Assembly: GCA_043421945.1 (NCBI GenBank)
Contig: JBHOGO010000002.1
Coordinates: forward strand, 124,001-188,000
Direction of reading: 5' to 3'
Source of the DNA: Thaumasiovibrio sp043421945
GTDB taxonomy: Bacteria; Pseudomonadota; Gammaproteobacteria; Enterobacterales; Vibrionaceae
DNA length: 64,000 nucleotides
Translations under genes and position numbers: made by a program
In this document: in pieces, positions 36,013 to 44,829 of the stretch
Numbering within the stretch: position 1 is the first letter of the stretch
Layout: every line of letters starts with the position of its first letter
The notes under the pieces: generated by a model
Database searches by the model: none
What the model was told of the DNA's origin: nothing
Seen by the model: the letters and a program-made list of their open reading frames with translations, nothing else

Positions 36013-37765
36013 TCACTCGATGAAAATGTCATGGCTGTACTGGGTTGCAATATCATTACTAGCGATACCACTGGTTCCTGGGTTTGCTGGTATTCTTTTA
36101 CCCGCCTTTTCTTATATCCCTTCGCTAGGGTTAGAAACATTTAACCTCTCTGCTTTCGAAGACGTCTTTCATTGGAATGGCGTCTATTCCGCTATTCTGA
36201 CGAGTATTTTCACAGGGGGAGTGAGTACACTTCTCGCCGTTTGTGCGACGTTCATCATAACTCGAAACCTTTGGCAAACCTCTGCTTGGGAGCGGTTACA
36301 AACTGTTTTAGCCCCTATATTGGCGTTACCTCATGCAGCGTTCGCTATTGGCTTTTTATTCACTTTTTCTCAAACTGGCGTTGTTGCAAGGATAATCTCA
36401 CCCATCACTATGCCACTTCTGACCGGTGACCGATGGGGAGTAGGACTCATCATCATTTTGGCCGTGAAAGAGATCCCCTTTCTCATCATCATGAGCCTTA
36501 GCGTTTTACATCGCATCAACGTCAACAAGCAATTGAAAGGCGCCGCAAGTATAGGCTATGCACCACAGCAAAGTTGGCACGCCATTATCTTTCCACAATG
36601 GTTAGCCAGTATGCGCCTACCTATTTTCGCGGTGCTCGCCTTTGGCCTTTCTAACGTAGAGATTGCCTATATTATTGGCCCACAGCGTCCACCAACACTA
36701 AGCGTATTAGTTTGGCAGTGGTTTAATGACCCCGATTTAACGCTCTTCCCGCGCGCAGCTGCTGGCTCTGCCATCTTGTTATTATTGGGGCTATTTAGCC
36801 TACTGGCTTGGTGGGTCGGGGAAAGGGTTTATTTAACATTCACACATAAAAAGCGCCTATCTGGCATGAGGAATTTCACATTCCCTCTTTTGAGCAGTGT
36901 TCGTTTTCTTCCTATATTACCTTTAGTCACACTACCCGCCATCATTCTATGGTCTTTCACATTGCGATGGCGTTTCACTCATTTAATCCCAAGCCAGTTT
37001 ACCTTACGGTATTGGTCACAAGAGATGGCGCACATTGGCGATCTCATAATGAACAGTCTTTTCATCGCGATGCCTACGGTGTTAATTACTCTCGTATTAG
37101 TCTGCGCATTATTACAATTCTCAACCAAGAAACTACCGAGTTGGCTCGTTGCCTTACCGTTAGTGGTACCTCAACTTTCTGTCTTATTTGGCATTCAAGT
37201 CTTTTCCTACTGGCTAGATATTGGTAATACTTGGCTTTGGGTAATATGGAGCCATTTCTTATTTGTATTTCCTTACCTTTATCTCAGTTTATCAGCGAGT
37301 TGGGCAAACATTGACCCGCGCATAGAGATGACGGCACAAAGCCTCGGCTTGTCACCATGGGAATGCTGGTGGAAAGTCAAAGTTCACTACTTGCTGCCTG
37401 CTATATGCGTTGCAATGGGAATGGGGTTAAGTGTCAGTTTGTCACTTTATTTACCGACACAAATGCTGAGTGGGGGAAGAATAGCAACAATCACGACAGA
37501 AGCAATTGCTCTCACAAGTGGTGGAGACAGACGTATAACGGCTATATATGCGCTTCTTCAAGCCGCTATACCGCTATTTATCTTTTGGTTTAGTCTTCGC
37601 CTGCAACGTAAAGCTCAAGCTCGTTTATCACCTCACTATCGTGAGGCAACGACACGTTCGGCTTTGGCAGAACAAGTCGATGACACCCCAAGTTACCATT
37701 CACACTCTACGATCAAACCGGACAACCGCTATGTCGCTACAAATAAAAAACCTAACTATAAATAG
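35999..37765 (+). CDS. ynjC: YnjC-like ABC transporter permease
   Basis: A 588-residue permease with two six-helix permease modules in tandem, as in E. coli YnjC, the second starting near residue 300. It is longer than the usual about 510, mainly through a polar C-terminal tail (about residues 530-588). An EAA-type loop lies in LKGAASIGYAPQQSWHAIIFPQW in the first half, and another in MTAQSLGLSPWECWWKVKVHYLLPA in the second. The start is ATG 35999 overlapping ynjB by 14 bases, or ATG 36020 just after it. It overlaps ynjD by 35 bases. Confidence 0.9.
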   Translation: MAFNSHSMKMSWLYWVAISLLAIPLVPGFAGILLPAFSYIPSLGLETFNLSAFEDVFHWNGVYSAILTSIFTGGVSTLLAVCATFIITRNLWQTSAWERLQTVLAPILALPHAAFAIGFLFTFSQTGVVARIISPITMPLLTGDRWGVGLIIILAVKEIPFLIIMSLSVLHRINVNKQLKGAASIGYAPQQSWHAIIFPQWLASMRLPIFAVLAFGLSNVEIAYIIGPQRPPTLSVLVWQWFNDPDLTLFPRAAAGSAILLLLGLFSLLAWWVGERVYLTFTHKKRLSGMRNFTFPLLSSVRFLPILPLVTLPAIILWSFTLRWRFTHLIPSQFTLRYWSQEMAHIGDLIMNSLFIAMPTVLITLVLVCALLQFSTKKLPSWLVALPLVVPQLSVLFGIQVFSYWLDIGNTWLWVIWSHFLFVFPYLYLSLSASWANIDPRIEMTAQSLGLSPWECWWKVKVHYLLPAICVAMGMGLSVSLSLYLPTQMLSGGRIATITTEAIALTSGGDRRITAIYALLQAAIPLFIFWFSLRLQRKAQARLSPHYREATTRSALAEQVDDTPSYHSHSTIKPDNRYVATNKKPNYK

Positions 37766-38411
37766 ATCAAACCAACCCTTCATTGGTCCTTTTGAACTGC
37801 AGGTTGAAGAAGGTGAAATTCTTACCATCATGGGGCCAAGTGGCTGTGGGAAATCGACATTACTTAATGCAATCGCTGGGCACCTAAGCAGTGATTTTTC
37901 TGTCGTCGGCGAGATAACCTTAAACAGCACTGTGCTGCAAAAAAGCATTAACCCAAGTATTTCCCCAGCCCCGCAGGGTAAAAAGCATAAACCAATCAAT
38001 TTGGCTGCACACCAGCGAGGTGTCGGTATTCTCTTTCAAGATGACTTACTTTTTTCCCACCTTAATATCTGGGAAAACCTTGCGCTTGCCTTGCCAAAGG
38101 AGGTAAAAAATCGTCAACAACGCTGCCATGAAGCGCTCGAATCCATTGGCTTAATCAATTTAGCCGGTGTTCATCCAGAGCAAGTCTCTGGCGGCCAAAG
38201 AGCCCGTATCAGTGTCATTCGTGCTTTACTTGCCAAGCCATCTGCCCTTCTACTCGACGAACCTTTTAGTAAGCTCGACAAAGCATTGAGATCTTCCTTT
38301 CGCGAATTTGTTTATCAGCAAGTACGCCGCGCAAATATTCCCGTGATTCTTGTCACTCATGATGAAGATGATATCCCAGCAAACGGGCCTATTTTCGAAT
38401 GGTCATTTTAG
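37731..38411 (+). CDS. ynjD: YnjD-like ABC transporter ATPase
   Basis: A 226-residue ABC ATPase. Walker A is GPSGCGKS near residue 38, the Q-loop FQDDLLFSHL near 105, the signature VSGGQRARISV near 155, and Walker B LLLDEPFSKLD. The start at 37731 fits the family and places the start inside the 3' end of ynjC, overlapping it by 35 bases. It ends the ynjBCD operon, and a terminator-like hairpin follows at 38455-38480. Confidence 0.9.
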   Translation: MSLQIKNLTINRSNQPFIGPFELQVEEGEILTIMGPSGCGKSTLLNAIAGHLSSDFSVVGEITLNSTVLQKSINPSISPAPQGKKHKPINLAAHQRGVGILFQDDLLFSHLNIWENLALALPKEVKNRQQRCHEALESIGLINLAGVHPEQVSGGQRARISVIRALLAKPSALLLDEPFSKLDKALRSSFREFVYQQVRRANIPVILVTHDEDDIPANGPIFEWSF

Positions 38412-38454
38412 CGCTAGCCCACCTCCCATTTATCTTCAGCACGCACTAAAGCCT

Positions 38455-38480
38455 CCCTACCTATATGTACATCGGTAGGG
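38455..38480 (+). terminator. Terminator-like hairpin after ynjD
   Basis: Stem CCCTACC (38455-38461) / GGTAGGG (38474-38480) with a 12-base loop, followed by TTCCTCCTTGG. The downstream T-run is interrupted. Confidence 0.55.
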
Positions 38481-38580
38481 TTCCTCCTTGGTTTCAATTA
38501 CGCACACAAAGCACGATCACACCTAACCAACAAATCAGCTACAAAAACACAAAGAAGTACAATTAAAAACCAGTCAATCG

Positions 38581-38626
38581 CGAATATATACATTTTTCTT
38601 GCATAAAAAACCATAATTGTTAGTAT
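38581..38626 (+). promoter_or_regulatory. artP promoter with possible ArgR site
   Basis: TTGCAT (38599-38604) and TAGTAT (38621-38626), 16 bases apart, form a plausible promoter about 26-30 bases before artP. TGCATAAAAAACCA (38600-38613) matches the ArgR half-box pattern TGAATAWWWATTCA at 11 of 14 positions. A weaker copy lies at 38581-38594. ArgR control of art genes is known in enterics; here it is only a candidate. Confidence 0.35.
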
Positions 38627-38658
38627 TAACACATCGGTTTTTAATGCAGAAAAATAGC

Positions 38659-39387
38659 ATGGGTATTCAAGTTAGTCATATCGACAAATTCTATGGTGAT
38701 CATCAAGTATTGCATGACGTAAACTTTGATTGCCCAGCGGGAAGTACATTAGTTTTACTCGGCCCTAGTGGTGCAGGTAAAAGCTCTCTTTTACGTATTC
38801 TTAACCTGCTTGAGACAGCGCAACAAGGTCAATTACAAATCAATGGCGATAACTTTGATTTTGGCAAGGGCGTACCTGAGTCTGCTGGTCAAGCACTAAG
38901 AAAAAAAGTGGGAATGGTCTTTCAGCAATACAATTTATGGCCACATAAAAATGTCTTGAGTAACTTGATCGAAGCACCAATCAATGTGCAAGGGAAAGAC
39001 AAGCCATCCGCTATTAAGCTCGCCAATCAATTACTAGAACAGCTACAACTGAGTGACAAAGCAGATGCGTGGCCACTACAACTTTCAGGTGGACAACAAC
39101 AACGTGTCGCTATTGCGAGAGCACTCATGATGGAACCAGAGATTCTCTTATTTGATGAACCAACTGCTGCACTTGACCCCGAAATTACTAATCAAGTCGT
39201 TGGTATCATTAAAGAGCTCGGAAAGACTGGCATCACACAAGCGATTGTGACTCATGAAGTTGATTTCGCGAAAAAAGTCGCCAGTCATGTCCTCTATTTA
39301 GAACAAGGAAAGGTTGTTGAATTCGGTGATCACACTGCATTCACAGCGCCTAAAACCCAACAATTTGCAGACTATTTGTCTCACTAA
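38659..39387 (+). CDS. artP: ArtP, arginine ABC transporter ATPase
   Basis: A 242-residue ABC ATPase at exactly the length of E. coli ArtP. The start MGIQVSHIDKFYG is chosen because it aligns with the enteric N-terminus; in-frame upstream ATGs (38617, 38644) are less likely. Walker A is GPSGAGKS, the signature LSGGQQQR, and Walker B is ILLFDEPTAALDPEI. NLWPHKNVLSNLIEAP is highly ArtP-like. It powers uptake of arginine (or a related basic amino acid) through ArtQM with the ArtI protein. It leads a four-gene operon. Confidence 0.9.
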   Translation: MGIQVSHIDKFYGDHQVLHDVNFDCPAGSTLVLLGPSGAGKSSLLRILNLLETAQQGQLQINGDNFDFGKGVPESAGQALRKKVGMVFQQYNLWPHKNVLSNLIEAPINVQGKDKPSAIKLANQLLEQLQLSDKADAWPLQLSGGQQQRVAIARALMMEPEILLFDEPTAALDPEITNQVVGIIKELGKTGITQAIVTHEVDFAKKVASHVLYLEQGKVVEFGDHTAFTAPKTQQFADYLSH

Positions 39388-39407
39388 ATTACGCAAGGAG
39401 TAACGCG

Positions 39408-40124
39408 ATGAAAAAAACAGTATTGGCTATTTTGATGGCTGCAACAGCAACAGCAGCAAGCGCCCAAGAAGAAATCAAATTCGTCATGGAAGCCACTTAC
39501 GCGCCTTTCGAGTACATGGATGAAAACAACCAAATTCAAGGCTTCGACGTTGACCTAGCTAACGCACTATGTGCAGAGCTGAACGCTACGTGTTCTTTCC
39601 ACAATCAAGCTTTTGATAGCCTTATTCCGGCACTGCGCTTTAAGCGTTACGATGCTGCTATTTCAGCAATGGACATCACTGATGCACGTTTAGAGCAAGT
39701 CGCTTTTTCCGACGCCTACTATGATAACGCTGCGGCTTTCGTTGCGCTTAATGATGGTGACATTTCAGGTAAACGTATCGGTGTTCAAAACGGTTCTACC
39801 CATCAAAGTTACTTGATTGAAGAGATGAAAAACGTTACTTCAGTGCCATATGGTAGCTACCAAGATGCATTCATTGATATGCAAAATGGTCGTATCGACG
39901 CTATCTTTGGTGACACTGCTGTTGTAGCAGAATGGTTCCCTAAAAACGACGCCTTGACCTACGTGGGTGAATTAGTCACAGATAAAGCCTACTTCGGTAA
40001 TGGATTTGGTATTGCGGTAAACAAAGACAACCAAGAGCTTGTTGACCAGCTAAACCAAGCACTGACGGCCGTTAAAGAGAATGGTCAGTATCAAGTTATC
40101 TTTGATAAGTATTTCGGAAACTAA
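39408..40124 (+). CDS. artI: Arginine-binding periplasmic protein (ArtI/ArtJ-like)
   Basis: A 238-residue solute-binding protein of family 3. The signal peptide MKKTVLAILMAATATAASA is clear. EATYAPFEYMDENNQIQGFDVDLANAL near residue 28 and the later AAISAMDITDARLEQVAFSDAYYDN segment are diagnostic for ArtI/ArtJ. It captures arginine and hands it to ArtQM. AAGGAG precedes the ATG. artQ begins one base after its stop (TAATATG). Confidence 0.9.
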   Translation: MKKTVLAILMAATATAASAQEEIKFVMEATYAPFEYMDENNQIQGFDVDLANALCAELNATCSFHNQAFDSLIPALRFKRYDAAISAMDITDARLEQVAFSDAYYDNAAAFVALNDGDISGKRIGVQNGSTHQSYLIEEMKNVTSVPYGSYQDAFIDMQNGRIDAIFGDTAVVAEWFPKNDALTYVGELVTDKAYFGNGFGIAVNKDNQELVDQLNQALTAVKENGQYQVIFDKYFGN

Positions 40125-40125
40125 T

Positions 40126-40806
40126 ATGGAATTGAGCGGTTACCCACTAACCCTCGCGACGGCTGGCTGGATGACAATCCAGCTTGCCTTAGTCTCGCTG
40201 TTAGTTGGCTTAGTTTTAGCTGTGCTGTTTGCCGCTGGCGAAATGGCAAAATGGCGCCTTGTCTCATGGCCAACCACGTTGCTTGTTACCATGCTTCGTG
40301 GATTGCCAGAGCTGCTTGTCGTACTCTTTATTTTCTTTGGTACAACACACGCTATTTTCCTTTTGACAGGGTCATTTATCGACATTGACCCATTCTGGTC
40401 TGGGGTCGTCGCTCTTGCTCTCATATTTGCGTCTTATGCATCACAATCTATTCGTGGCGCACTCAAAGCCGTACCAAAAGGCCAAACTGAAGCCGCTTAT
40501 GCGTTAGGCTTTGGTAAAGCTCAAACCTTCTTTTACTTTGTTTTACCCCAAGCCGTGAGGCACGCCCTACCCGGTCTCACAAACCAATGGTTGGTACTAC
40601 TCAAAGATACGGCATTAGTTTCACTCATTGGCGTCACCGATTTGATGAAGCAAGCACAACTGATTTCCAGTGCAACCCACGAGAGTTTCACATGGTATGC
40701 CACCGTTGCCGCTATCTACCTCATCATTACCATACTCAGCCAACAGCTGATTAAGCGTCTCTCAGTCTATTTTGAAGCACCCGGCCAGCAGAAGGTGAAA
40801 GCATGA
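40126..40806 (+). CDS. artQ: ArtQ, arginine ABC transporter permease
   Basis: A 226-residue inner-membrane permease of the amino acid type (HisQ/HisM family) with five hydrophobic segments. The EAA-type loop ALGFGKAQTFFYFVLPQAVRHALPGL is near residue 130-150. The start at 40126 follows the artI stop directly; the in-frame start at 40081 lies within artI. It forms the channel with ArtM, which overlaps its stop by ATGA. Confidence 0.92.
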   Translation: MELSGYPLTLATAGWMTIQLALVSLLVGLVLAVLFAAGEMAKWRLVSWPTTLLVTMLRGLPELLVVLFIFFGTTHAIFLLTGSFIDIDPFWSGVVALALIFASYASQSIRGALKAVPKGQTEAAYALGFGKAQTFFYFVLPQAVRHALPGLTNQWLVLLKDTALVSLIGVTDLMKQAQLISSATHESFTWYATVAAIYLIITILSQQLIKRLSVYFEAPGQQKVKA

Positions 40807-41471
40807 ATCAAGATCATTTTTGGCAAATGCTGGGGGGCCTCGGCACAAGTCTAGAGCTCACTTTAGTTTCTCTGTTAGTGGGCTGTACAATTGCATTTTT
40901 CTTCACGTTGATTCTCATTCTAAAAACGCCTGTCGCTGAACAGCTTGTGAAAGGTATCATTGTGTTGTTCACCGGCACCCCTTTACTCGTTCAGATTTTT
41001 TTAATCTACTACGGGCCAGGGCAATTTGAATGGTTAAAAGAAAGCTTCTTATGGCATTGGCTCGTTCAACCGTGGTTCTGCGCAATGCTCGCCCTTGCCC
41101 TCAATACGGCGGCATACTCTACCTTACTGTTTAAAGGCGCATTTGATGCCATCCCGCACCAACAGTGGGAAGCTTGCTCTGCACTCGGGATGAACACGAA
41201 ACAGACATTGCGGATGCTTCTGCCCTACGCTGTTCGCCGAGCTGTACCGGCATACTCCAACGAAGTTATTCTGGTCTTTAAAGGTACCTCGCTCGCAAGC
41301 ACCATTACCATTATGGATGTCATGGGCTATGCACAAAGAATCAACGCACAAACTTACGATACACTCACTGTATTTGGTATCGCTGGCGCTTTCTACCTCA
41401 CGGTGAACGGCACGCTAACGCTCATTTTCCGTCAAGTAGAAAAACGTGCGCTGGCCTTCGAAGCGCATTAA
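40803..41471 (+). CDS. artM: ArtM, arginine ABC transporter permease
   Basis: A 222-residue permease, the same length as E. coli ArtM. It has five hydrophobic segments, with FTGTPLLVQIFLIYYGPGQFEWL near residue 58 and the EAA loop SALGMNTKQTLRMLLPYAVRRAVPAY near 128. It is coupled to artQ by a 4-base ATGA overlap and is the last gene of artPIQM. A strong bidirectional terminator follows. Confidence 0.92.
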   Translation: MNQDHFWQMLGGLGTSLELTLVSLLVGCTIAFFFTLILILKTPVAEQLVKGIIVLFTGTPLLVQIFLIYYGPGQFEWLKESFLWHWLVQPWFCAMLALALNTAAYSTLLFKGAFDAIPHQQWEACSALGMNTKQTLRMLLPYAVRRAVPAYSNEVILVFKGTSLASTITIMDVMGYAQRINAQTYDTLTVFGIAGAFYLTVNGTLTLIFRQVEKRALAFEAH

Positions 41472-41502
41472 CACACGCTTATCTTCATCAGCCCTGTACA
41501 AA

Positions 41503-41528
41503 AAAACCAGCCAAGCGGCTGGTTTTTA
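41503..41528. terminator. Bidirectional terminator after artM
   Basis: A perfect 11-bp stem AAAAACCAGCC (41503-41513) / GGCTGGTTTTT (41518-41528) with an AAGC loop and T-runs on both strands. It serves artM and the convergent binding-protein gene. Confidence 0.9.
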
Positions 41529-41569
41529 TTAGGGATGAACAGTCAGTGCTATAGCGTGACCTCTGAAGA

Positions 41570-43237
41570 TTAGCTAACTGGTTTCAAATCCAAAATGTGC
41601 AATAGACGCTCTGGTGTGCCTTCCCAGATCATCGGGCGCCCCTTTTGGTTATCCTCAGTCCACCAGCCCGTAAACTTCTTCGTATTAAACTGATAGAAGC
41701 TTGAACCAGACATCACTGGAACCGTCACTTGATTCTCAGCAATAATGCGTTGAATTTGATGGGCAATCTTAAGTTGGTCATCTCTATCCGCTGTTTGATA
41801 GAAGCTGTCTAAGAGCACATCAAGCGCTTCATCATTCCAATGGTGCATGGCAAATCGTGGCATACCTTGCTCTGCTTGCAGCTTTGAGTGATAACCACTA
41901 TTCCAATATGTGTGTGGCGTCGGACCATGAAAATAGTTGGTATACGCAATGTCATACGTTGCACTCAACATATTTTGATTATAGACCGCGAAGTCAGGCG
42001 TTCTCGCGTTGGCTCTAATTCCAACGGCAGCTAAATGCTCAACGGCTAACATCACAACATTATTAAAATCTGTCCAACCGTTTGGTGTTTGAATATCGAG
42101 AGAAAACGATTCTCCACTCGGAGATTGAACGAAACCATCACCATTTTTATCGACAAACCCTGCCTCTGCCAGTAACGCTTTTGCTGCTTCAACGTTATAA
42201 GTCATGAAGGGTTTAAATTCTTCGTGGGTTGATTTATCCGACCATGCTTCAAATGCGTAACCTAAACCAGAAGCAAAGTCATTGACTGATCCATTACCAT
42301 AGTTAGCGATATCGACAATATCTTGTCGGTCAATGGCCATTGAGAAAGCGCGGCGGAAATCTTTATTCGATAAAATCTTATCTTTAACGGGATCCGAGGA
42401 TTTAAAATTAAACACAAATGATTGTGTACCTGCAGCCGGATACCAATAACCGTGGTTTTCAGATGCCGCGACAAACGTGGTATCAATATCTGGAACAAAC
42501 GATCCAGCCCAATCAACCTGAGAATCGATAAGTGAACCCAGCACCTGATCATTGTGGTTAAACTGCGGTGCTCTTAAACAATCAACATCTAAGCTTTTGT
42601 TATCCCAATAATGAGGGTTTCGGCATTGCACAAATAATGTTGGAGTAAAGACAGGGATCTCAGTAAACGGCCCTGTTCCTACAGGATGAATACTCTCAAA
42701 CTCCGTCACCCCTTCAACGTCTTTCCAAATATGCTTAGGAACGACGGGTACCAATACGATTTCATAAGCAGCATTGGTATTCACTTCTGCGAGCGAAAAT
42801 TTCACTGTGTAATCATCGACTTTTTCAACATGTGTGACGAGTTTATTAATGCCTCGATCATCAATCGGTGGGTTATCTTTTACTAACCCAAAGGTGAATA
42901 CTACGTCGTCAGCACTAAAGGTTTCACCATCTGACCATTTAACACCTTCTCGTAAGTCAAAGGTAACCGATAATAAGTCTTCACTAAAAGTATAATTAGT
43001 TGCAAGGCGGAATTCAGGCACATTCCCTTTTAATTCATTAAAAACAACAAGCGGCTCATAAATAAAGTCTCTCGCTGTATGAAGTCGAGATGAGATATAA
43101 GGGTTAAAGTTTCGAACCATTGTCGCATTATGATTTGGAATAATCGTTATTTGAGACATCGAGTCTAATGGCGTTGCGTGCGCTACGGATACACCCATCA
43201 ATGCAGCAAGTAGGGTTAATGTGGTTTTCATTTTCAC
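41570..43237 (-). CDS. Orphan homologue of chitooligosaccharide-binding protein CBP
   Basis: A 555-residue family 5 solute-binding protein with signal peptide MKMKTTLTLLAALMGVSVAHA. From memory, long blocks match the Vibrio chitin-oligosaccharide-binding protein (CBP), including VRNFNPYIS, LHTARDFIYEPLVVFNELKGN, VKWSDGETFSADDVVF, NDFASGLGYAFEAWSD, and FTGWW near the C-terminus. CBP captures (GlcNAc)n in the periplasm and also regulates the sensor ChiS. Here no permease or ATPase gene adjoins it, unlike the chitobiose transport operon. It may use another transporter or act as a sensor partner. It shares a terminator with artPIQM. Confidence 0.85.
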   Translation of the reverse strand: MKMKTTLTLLAALMGVSVAHATPLDSMSQITIIPNHNATMVRNFNPYISSRLHTARDFIYEPLVVFNELKGNVPEFRLATNYTFSEDLLSVTFDLREGVKWSDGETFSADDVVFTFGLVKDNPPIDDRGINKLVTHVEKVDDYTVKFSLAEVNTNAAYEIVLVPVVPKHIWKDVEGVTEFESIHPVGTGPFTEIPVFTPTLFVQCRNPHYWDNKSLDVDCLRAPQFNHNDQVLGSLIDSQVDWAGSFVPDIDTTFVAASENHGYWYPAAGTQSFVFNFKSSDPVKDKILSNKDFRRAFSMAIDRQDIVDIANYGNGSVNDFASGLGYAFEAWSDKSTHEEFKPFMTYNVEAAKALLAEAGFVDKNGDGFVQSPSGESFSLDIQTPNGWTDFNNVVMLAVEHLAAVGIRANARTPDFAVYNQNMLSATYDIAYTNYFHGPTPHTYWNSGYHSKLQAEQGMPRFAMHHWNDEALDVLLDSFYQTADRDDQLKIAHQIQRIIAENQVTVPVMSGSSFYQFNTKKFTGWWTEDNQKGRPMIWEGTPERLLHILDLKPVS

Positions 43238-43647
43238 TCCTTATTATGAACAACACATTAATACAGATACGTTTAATCCCTTATTAACGCAACTTCACTA
43301 ATACAAATCTGCGCTAAACAGTTGCTACAAACAGAGCCAACAAATGTTACAAACAGGAGAGGCAGATGTTAAAGACGAGGTATGCAACTTTAATTATAAA
43401 AATTGTTATCTAGAAGCGATTAAAATCTAGAAATAATTGTGATTTGCGACGCACAAAGAAACGTAAATTAAGCCATTAAATTTCATGGTTTTCTAATTTT
43501 GAACTGACTCGCAATCGTTCATATTGATATCGTTTTAGCAAAATTTCGACTGAACATCCCTTTTAATTAACCCTAGTCACTTCCTAGTCTGACTCTGTCA
43601 ATGTCGAAATAGCACCATAAAGGCTGTATATATTATCTGCCTGAAAG
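43238..43647. other. Intergenic region upstream of the CBP-like gene
   Basis: A 410-base AT-rich gap holding the promoter of the CBP-like gene on the minus strand. A tandem, diverged 22-bp repeat (43326-43347 and 43348-43369) starts with TACAAACAG in both copies and ends with ATGT. No gene is supported. Confidence 0.5.
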
Positions 43648-44829
43648 CTAAATATTAACGTCAGACTGTAAGTACCTCGTTAATGCACGCATAAACCTTG
43701 CCGCCTCTCCGCCAGTACATGCTCGATGATCAAAAGTCATCGATATTGGTAAGCACTGTTTTTCTACAATCTGTTTATTCTCATCAAACGCAAGCTGACT
43801 ATGCAGCCGCCCAATGCCAATGATGGCGACTTGTGGCGGTGTAATCACTGGCGTGGCATACAACCCCGCTATCGAACCAAAGTTACTCAGTGTTAGTGTG
43901 GCCGATTGCCTTTGGTCATGACCAAGGCGGCGGGTTCGAATGCCCACAACGGTCTCTTTCAACCATTGACGAACTTGCTCATCCTGCATGCTCTCTGCTG
44001 ATTTTAATACGGGGACGTAAAGGCCATGCTCACTGTCCACCGCGATACCGATATCGACTTGGTGGTGCATACAGCGTGTCATGGTCTCCTCATCAAACCA
44101 TGCATTCAAAGATGGTTCACTGTGGCACGCAGCCACCATTGCCTTGATAACGGCAACGGTAATATCGTGATGATGCTCAGCCGCCAACGCTATCTCTTCT
44201 GTTAACGTTACCGACGCCACATGATGATGCGACTCTGCCATCGCTTTCGCCATGCTTCGACGCGCCCCTTTCAGTACCTCTGTCCCCGGTAACTGATGCT
44301 GGCACTGGTTATATACATCGCTATCTAAAATCGTTCCGTCATGCCCACTCCCTAGCGTACGATGTAAATCGATGCCTAAGCGCTGCGCTAAACGACGAGC
44401 AGAAGGCATCGCAGCAATGTTTTTTTCTGCTGATTTATCTGCTGGAGTTGCTGTTGCCTTCCCTAACGCAGGGTCATTTTTATCTTGAAGATCATCACTC
44501 AACCAAAACGTATCAATATCCACATCACTCTCTTGATGGGAAACCGACCCGACAACGGTTGCTGCATCATCCAATGAGCTCTCAGCGCTATGAGGATTGG
44601 GTTCGATTTCTACAAGCTTAACGCCAATATGTAAGATATCGCCCACTGCGCCAAAACAGCGCATCACGCGGCCTTCGAACGGTGCGGGCACATCAACTAA
44701 TGCCTTGGCTGTTTCCACTGTTAATAAAATCTGGTCGACAATGACAGCATCCCCTTCAACGACATGCCATTCAATAATCTCTGCTTCTGCCAAGCCTTCA
44801 CCTAAATCAGGCAGCCGAAAAGTTTTCAT
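43648..44829 (-). CDS. bkdB: Branched-chain 2-oxoacid dehydrogenase E2
   Basis: A 393-residue dihydrolipoyl acyltransferase. The start at 44829 has GGAGG seven bases upstream and overlaps the E1beta stop (ATGA). One lipoyl domain holds lipoyl Lys42 in VETAKALVDVPAP, a peripheral subunit-binding domain lies at about 141-173, and the catalytic domain follows to the end. The active-site motif, usually DHRxxDG, reads DHRACTG, so His368 is present but Thr372 replaces Asp. Such variants may form a subfamily. It transfers branched acyl groups to CoA and is third of the E1alpha-E1beta-E2 operon. The E3 gene is not here. Confidence 0.88.
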   Translation of the reverse strand: MKTFRLPDLGEGLAEAEIIEWHVVEGDAVIVDQILLTVETAKALVDVPAPFEGRVMRCFGAVGDILHIGVKLVEIEPNPHSAESSLDDAATVVGSVSHQESDVDIDTFWLSDDLQDKNDPALGKATATPADKSAEKNIAAMPSARRLAQRLGIDLHRTLGSGHDGTILDSDVYNQCQHQLPGTEVLKGARRSMAKAMAESHHHVASVTLTEEIALAAEHHHDITVAVIKAMVAACHSEPSLNAWFDEETMTRCMHHQVDIGIAVDSEHGLYVPVLKSAESMQDEQVRQWLKETVVGIRTRRLGHDQRQSATLTLSNFGSIAGLYATPVITPPQVAIIGIGRLHSQLAFDENKQIVEKQCLPISMTFDHRACTGGEAARFMRALTRYLQSDVNI

